Shown: positions 60,548 through 64,000 of the stretch, one piece after another
Layout: every line of letters starts with the position of its first letter
How positions within the stretch are numbered: position 1 is the first letter of the stretch
Source: an uncultured Cyclobacteriaceae bacterium
GTDB taxonomy: Bacteria > Bacteroidota > Bacteroidia > Cytophagales > Cyclobacteriaceae
NCBI GenBank assembly: GCA_905479015.1
Contig: CAJQKV010000025.1
Location: 1-64,000 of the forward strand
Length of the DNA: 64,000 nucleotides
Direction of reading: 5' to 3'
The notes under the pieces: model-generated
Seen by the model: only the letters and a program-made list of their open reading frames with translations
The model's database searches: none
What the model was told of the DNA's origin: nothing
Program-made: the position numbers and the translations under genes

Positions 60548-62641
60548 ATGGCTGGTTTTTTTCATAAATCAATAGAGTACCTGAAGGGAATCGGTCCCGA
60601 AAAAGCCACTTTAATTAATAAAGAATTGGGCTACTTCAATTACGGCGATTTACTTCAGCATTACCCTTTTCGCTATGAAGATCGGACCACATTCCACAAA
60701 ATTTCTTCACTAACTGATGGGTTGGCCAGTGCACAAATAATAGGAAAAATAGCCCGTTTTGAAACGATCGGAGTCGGCCGGAAACAAAGATTGATCGGAA
60801 AGTTTCAAGACGAAACTGGAGAAATAGATCTTATTTGGTTTCAAGGCATCAAATGGGTCCAACAAAAAATTAAACCTGGGCTGATCTACGTCGTTTATGG
60901 CAAGCCAACCCGATACGGTCAACGCTTTAACCTCTCGCACCCAGAAATAGAGCCCTCGGAAAACTCCAGACCCAATAAGCAATTTCTACATCCTGTCTAT
61001 CACACTTCTGAGAAACTCAAAAGAAGGTTTTTAGATTCTAAAGCGCTCAGCAAAATAATGAAATTGCTGTTAGCAGAGGCAATTCCCCACATTCAGGATA
61101 AACTGCCTCAAACCCTCAGAGAGGAATTTTCTTTAATTGACAAAAAAATTTCGCTCATTCATATTCATTTTCCAAAAGATCAAATTGCTCTCAAAAAAGC
61201 ACAATATCGATTAAAATTTGAAGAGCTTTTTTTTATTCAATTACGCCTCATCACTCTCAAGCTGGCCCGCATAGATAAGTTTAAGGGAATCACTTTCAAA
61301 AACAGCGAACTCCTCAATGATTTTTATCATACCCACCTTCCATTCAGTCTAACCGCTGCTCAAAAAAAAGTGATCAAGGAGATCTATGCTGACTTTCGAT
61401 CCGGTCATCAAATGAATCGATTGGTGCAAGGTGATGTGGGAAGTGGGAAAACCATTGTTGCCTTCATGTGTATGCTCATTGCTGTCGGCAATCATACGCA
61501 ATGTGCATTTATGGCTCCAACAGAAATTTTGGCCGAACAACATTATAATGGGCTCAAAGAATTTGCAGATCCTTTGGGCATTAAAATAGCCTGCCTCACA
61601 GGTTCAAGTAAAAAAGCCGAACGGACATCCATTCAAGAAGCATTGGATTCTGGTGAACTAAAAATACTCATTGGGACCCATGCCTTGATAGAAGACAAAG
61701 TCAAATTTAAAAATTTAGGTTTGGCTGTCATTGATGAGCAACACCGCTTTGGCGTTGCGCAAAGAGCCAAGCTTTGGAATAAAAACAAAACTTATTACCC
61801 ACATATTTTAGTCATGACCGCTACGCCGATTCCAAGAACCTTGGCGATGACACTCTATGGAGATTTGGACATCTCCACCATAGACCAATTACCCGCCGGC
61901 AGAAAACCCATCATCACAAGGCACATGAGAGATGCCCAACGCATTCAACTTTTCAGCTTAATTGAAAAAGAAATTGAAAAAGGACGCCAGGTATATATCG
62001 TATACCCCCTTATTGAAGAGTCTGCCACCATGGATTATAAAGACTTAATGGATGGCTATGAAAGCATCGCTCGCAGATTTCCTCAATTACATTTATCCAT
62101 CTGTCATGGAAAAATGAAATCTGCAGATAAGGATTATGAAATGAAGCGATTTACCAAGGGCGAAACCCACATCATGATTGCCACAACGGTCATCGAGGTA
62201 GGCGTAAACGTACCCAATGCGAGCGTCATGGTCATTGAAAGTGCGGAGCGATTCGGTCTTTCTCAATTGCATCAACTCAGAGGACGCGTAGGACGCGGGA
62301 GTGAACAATCTTATTGCCTGCTGGTAACAGGAATGAAGCTGACCTCGGAGGCCAAAACAAGAATGCAAACCCTAGTAGAAAGCAACGATGGTTTTAGAAT
62401 TGCTGAAACCGACTTAAAACTTCGAGGGCCCGGAGATCTGATGGGTACCCAACAAAGTGGGGCTTTGGATTTGATCATTTCCGACCTAGCTACCGATGGG
62501 GACATCCTAAACTTGGCTAGAAATGCGGCCGTAGACTTACTCAAAATAGACCCCTTGTTACGTGCCCCAGAAAATCATATCCTAAAAAATCACATCGCTT
62601 CATTTAATAAAAGTGCAGTCAATTGGAGTAAGATCAGCTAA
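60548..62641 (+). CDS. recG: ATP-dependent DNA helicase RecG
   Basis: 697 residues, the family length. The wedge OB domain is at about 60-150. The helicase core has GDVGSGKT (Walker A), APTEILAEQHY, VIDEQHRFGVAQRA (DEQH box), MTATPIPRTLAM and RGRVGRGSEQSYCLL (motif VI). The C-terminal FRIAETDLKLRGPGDLMGTQ motif couples to DNA. RecG reverses stalled forks and moves Holliday junctions. It belongs to the mutY-ssb-gldE-gldD transcript. Confidence 0.95.
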   Translation: MAGFFHKSIEYLKGIGPEKATLINKELGYFNYGDLLQHYPFRYEDRTTFHKISSLTDGLASAQIIGKIARFETIGVGRKQRLIGKFQDETGEIDLIWFQGIKWVQQKIKPGLIYVVYGKPTRYGQRFNLSHPEIEPSENSRPNKQFLHPVYHTSEKLKRRFLDSKALSKIMKLLLAEAIPHIQDKLPQTLREEFSLIDKKISLIHIHFPKDQIALKKAQYRLKFEELFFIQLRLITLKLARIDKFKGITFKNSELLNDFYHTHLPFSLTAAQKKVIKEIYADFRSGHQMNRLVQGDVGSGKTIVAFMCMLIAVGNHTQCAFMAPTEILAEQHYNGLKEFADPLGIKIACLTGSSKKAERTSIQEALDSGELKILIGTHALIEDKVKFKNLGLAVIDEQHRFGVAQRAKLWNKNKTYYPHILVMTATPIPRTLAMTLYGDLDISTIDQLPAGRKPIITRHMRDAQRIQLFSLIEKEIEKGRQVYIVYPLIEESATMDYKDLMDGYESIARRFPQLHLSICHGKMKSADKDYEMKRFTKGETHIMIATTVIEVGVNVPNASVMVIESAERFGLSQLHQLRGRVGRGSEQSYCLLVTGMKLTSEAKTRMQTLVESNDGFRIAETDLKLRGPGDLMGTQQSGALDLIISDLATDGDILNLARNAAVDLLKIDPLLRAPENHILKNHIASFNKSAVNWSKIS

Positions 62642-62722
62642 CTTTCAGCCCTACTGAGGCCTCCTCTGATACAACCCGTTCAGCGTTTGCCTTGATGGAT
62701 GAGTCATTTAACGATTAATCAA

Positions 62723-63898
62723 ATGAAACCTATATTTATCCTGTTACTTTCCTTACTTGCTGCTCTTTCTTCATATGGACAAAAACCAAGGGCAAGAGAC
62801 CTTGGCGTTCCTTTTGATGGGGTTCCCGGCCAAAATAATTCCATAACAGATGTTCGGGGTGTTGAAGTAGGGTACAGCACAATCATTTCTGGTACAGGTA
62901 CAAATATCCTTGGAACAGGTCCGGTAAGAACTGGAGTAACGGCCATTTTCCCCAGAGGTAAAGCCCAAAAATTCAGTCCTGTATATGCCAATTGGTACAG
63001 CCTCAATGGAAACGGAGAGATGACTGGCACTACTTGGGTAACTGAATCAGGCTTTTTGGAAACCCCCATAATGATTACCAACACCAATAGTGTTGGGGTA
63101 GTAAGAGACGCGGTATTAAAATGGTACGTGGAAACCGATTGGTACGACGCAGAGGACTGGTGGTACACCTATCCTGTCGTGGCCGAAACTTACGATGGTT
63201 TTCTTAACGACATTTATGGCTTTCATGTCAAAGAAGCTCATGTTTTGGCGGCCATTAATAATGCTTCTGGAGGTAAAATTGAAGAGGGGAACGTCGGCGG
63301 CGGTACAGGAATGAGATGTTTGGGTTTCAAAGGAGGCACAGGAACTGCATCCAGAAAGATCTCCCTAGCTGGGGACAATTATACGCTTGGTGTCTTAGTT
63401 CAATCAAATTTTGGGACCAAAAAAAACTTAACCATTGCTGGAGTCCCTGTGGGCAGGGCTTTGAAGGATACCCTAAATTCTGAGTTTTACGGGGCTCCAC
63501 AATCAAGACAAAAAGAAGGGGATGGATCTATTATTGTCATTGTCGCAACGGATGCCCCTTTGCTTCCTCATCAACTCAAAAGAATTGCTCAGCGCGTCCC
63601 ATTAGGCATTGGTATTGTGGGGGGCCGTGGGAGCAATGGCTCAGGCGATATTTTTCTTTCCTTCTCTACTGCAAATCCTGAGGCCTTTGAACGCGAAAAA
63701 ACCACTCAAGTAAGTACCCTGGCCAATGATCAAATGACCCCTTTTTTTGAAGCAACGGTCCAAGCAGTTGAAGAGGCCATCATTAACGCCATGGTCGCCG
63801 CTGAAACCCTATCAGGAATCAATGGTAACAAAGTGTATGCCTTACCTCACGACTTGCTAATTGAAGTACTTAAAGATTACAACAGATTAGCAAAATAA
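62723..63898 (+). CDS. P1 family peptidase (DmpA-type)
   Basis: 391 residues from ATG 62723, with a signal peptide (MKPIFILLLSLLAALSSYGQ), which favours this start over the ATG eight codons earlier. The family patterns are NSITDVRGVEVGYSTII, VRTGVTAIFPRG, GNVGGGTGMRCLGFKGGTGT and the self-cleavage site EGDGSIIVIVATDAPLL, where the Ser becomes the nucleophile. P1 peptidases remove N-terminal residues, including D-amino acids or beta-peptides. The signal peptide puts it in the periplasm. It lies 81 bases after recG. Confidence 0.9.
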   Translation: MKPIFILLLSLLAALSSYGQKPRARDLGVPFDGVPGQNNSITDVRGVEVGYSTIISGTGTNILGTGPVRTGVTAIFPRGKAQKFSPVYANWYSLNGNGEMTGTTWVTESGFLETPIMITNTNSVGVVRDAVLKWYVETDWYDAEDWWYTYPVVAETYDGFLNDIYGFHVKEAHVLAAINNASGGKIEEGNVGGGTGMRCLGFKGGTGTASRKISLAGDNYTLGVLVQSNFGTKKNLTIAGVPVGRALKDTLNSEFYGAPQSRQKEGDGSIIVIVATDAPLLPHQLKRIAQRVPLGIGIVGGRGSNGSGDIFLSFSTANPEAFEREKTTQVSTLANDQMTPFFEATVQAVEEAIINAMVAAETLSGINGNKVYALPHDLLIEVLKDYNRLAK

Positions 63899-64000
63899 AT
63901 GGCTATAATGCGCATCTCTTCTTTTACTCTACTGATGGCTTGGTCAACGCTCTTAAATCTGAAGATCCATTTTAGGTTTTTGGAGATCTTTATGCTTACT
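63899..64000. other. Window end, unresolved
   Basis: An open frame from ATG 63899 (MAIMRISSFTLLMAWSTLLN) reaches the window edge. Another plus frame reads HLFFYSTDGLVNALKSEDPF, then a stop, then VFGDLYAY, which looks like a degraded protein piece. Neither can be called. Confidence 0.25.

Noticed and set aside
1-64000. CRISPR array, rRNA operon, insertion sequence with transposase, or SusC/SusD pair
   Set aside because: No regular spaced repeats, rRNA text, transposase or TonB-dependent SusC-type gene was found on either strand.

Overview
The window comes from a bacterium of the phylum Bacteroidota, most likely order Cytophagales. The evidence is the single-chain MurF-alanine racemase fusion, an RprX/RprY-type two-component pair, the gliding genes gldB, gldE and gldD, the tiny Bacteroidota ribosome-associated proteins (DUF4295 and an AURKAIP1/COX24-like peptide), many Bacteroidota-only secreted proteins, and promoter boxes of the TAnnTTTG type. 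The genus cannot be named from the sequence alone.

Layout. 1-560 looks like the right edge of an integrated element: an excisionase-like HTH gene running off the window, an imperfect hairpin, then an abrupt junction with a gene that has lost its 5' end. 1-5.2 kb is gene-poor and decayed, with remnants of a TM2-domain gene and an alpha/beta hydrolase. 5.4-30.6 kb is ordinary chromosome: secreted proteins, an AlkB-type alkane hydroxylase, CreD, gamma-glutamyltransferase, MurF-Alr, tRNA-Val, RprXY, a solitary HisA-like protein, tRNA-His, dihydroorotase, GcvP, an NRDE protein, RmuC, a GroES-like protein and a polysaccharide deacetylase-like protein.

30.6-46.5 kb is an accessory region. Genes of low GC or unrelated function (a HExxH peptidase, an MFS transporter, an alpha/beta hydrolase, a GMC dehydrogenase pair, an ABM-domain protein, a sulfatase, a c-type haem/FG-GAP protein) are separated by palindromic elements that fall into recognisable families and recur within the window. 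Several flanking genes are truncated (a 3-keto-disaccharide hydrolase remnant and an SDR remnant). The pattern of gene, palindrome, gene resembles a mobile cassette array, but no recombinase gene is present in the window. This is the most interesting feature here.

46.7-64 kb is core genome: hemB, a TauE/SafE permease, rocD, an unlisted DUF5522 gene, rpmB-rpmG-DUF4295-ftsY, gldB, an operon HU-TPR-COX24-rng reading left, and from a facing promoter mutY-ssb-gldE-gldD-recG followed by a P1-family peptidase. The mutY-ssb-gldE-gldD order is a known Bacteroidota synteny.

Functional themes are cell-wall synthesis and envelope upkeep (MurF-Alr, CreD, Ggt, RprXY), gliding motility, DNA repair (MutY, SSB, RecG, RmuC), translation, and, in the accessory region, sugar oxidation and polysaccharide desulfation. 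Decay is widespread: frameshifts, lost starts or truncations affect at least eight genes.
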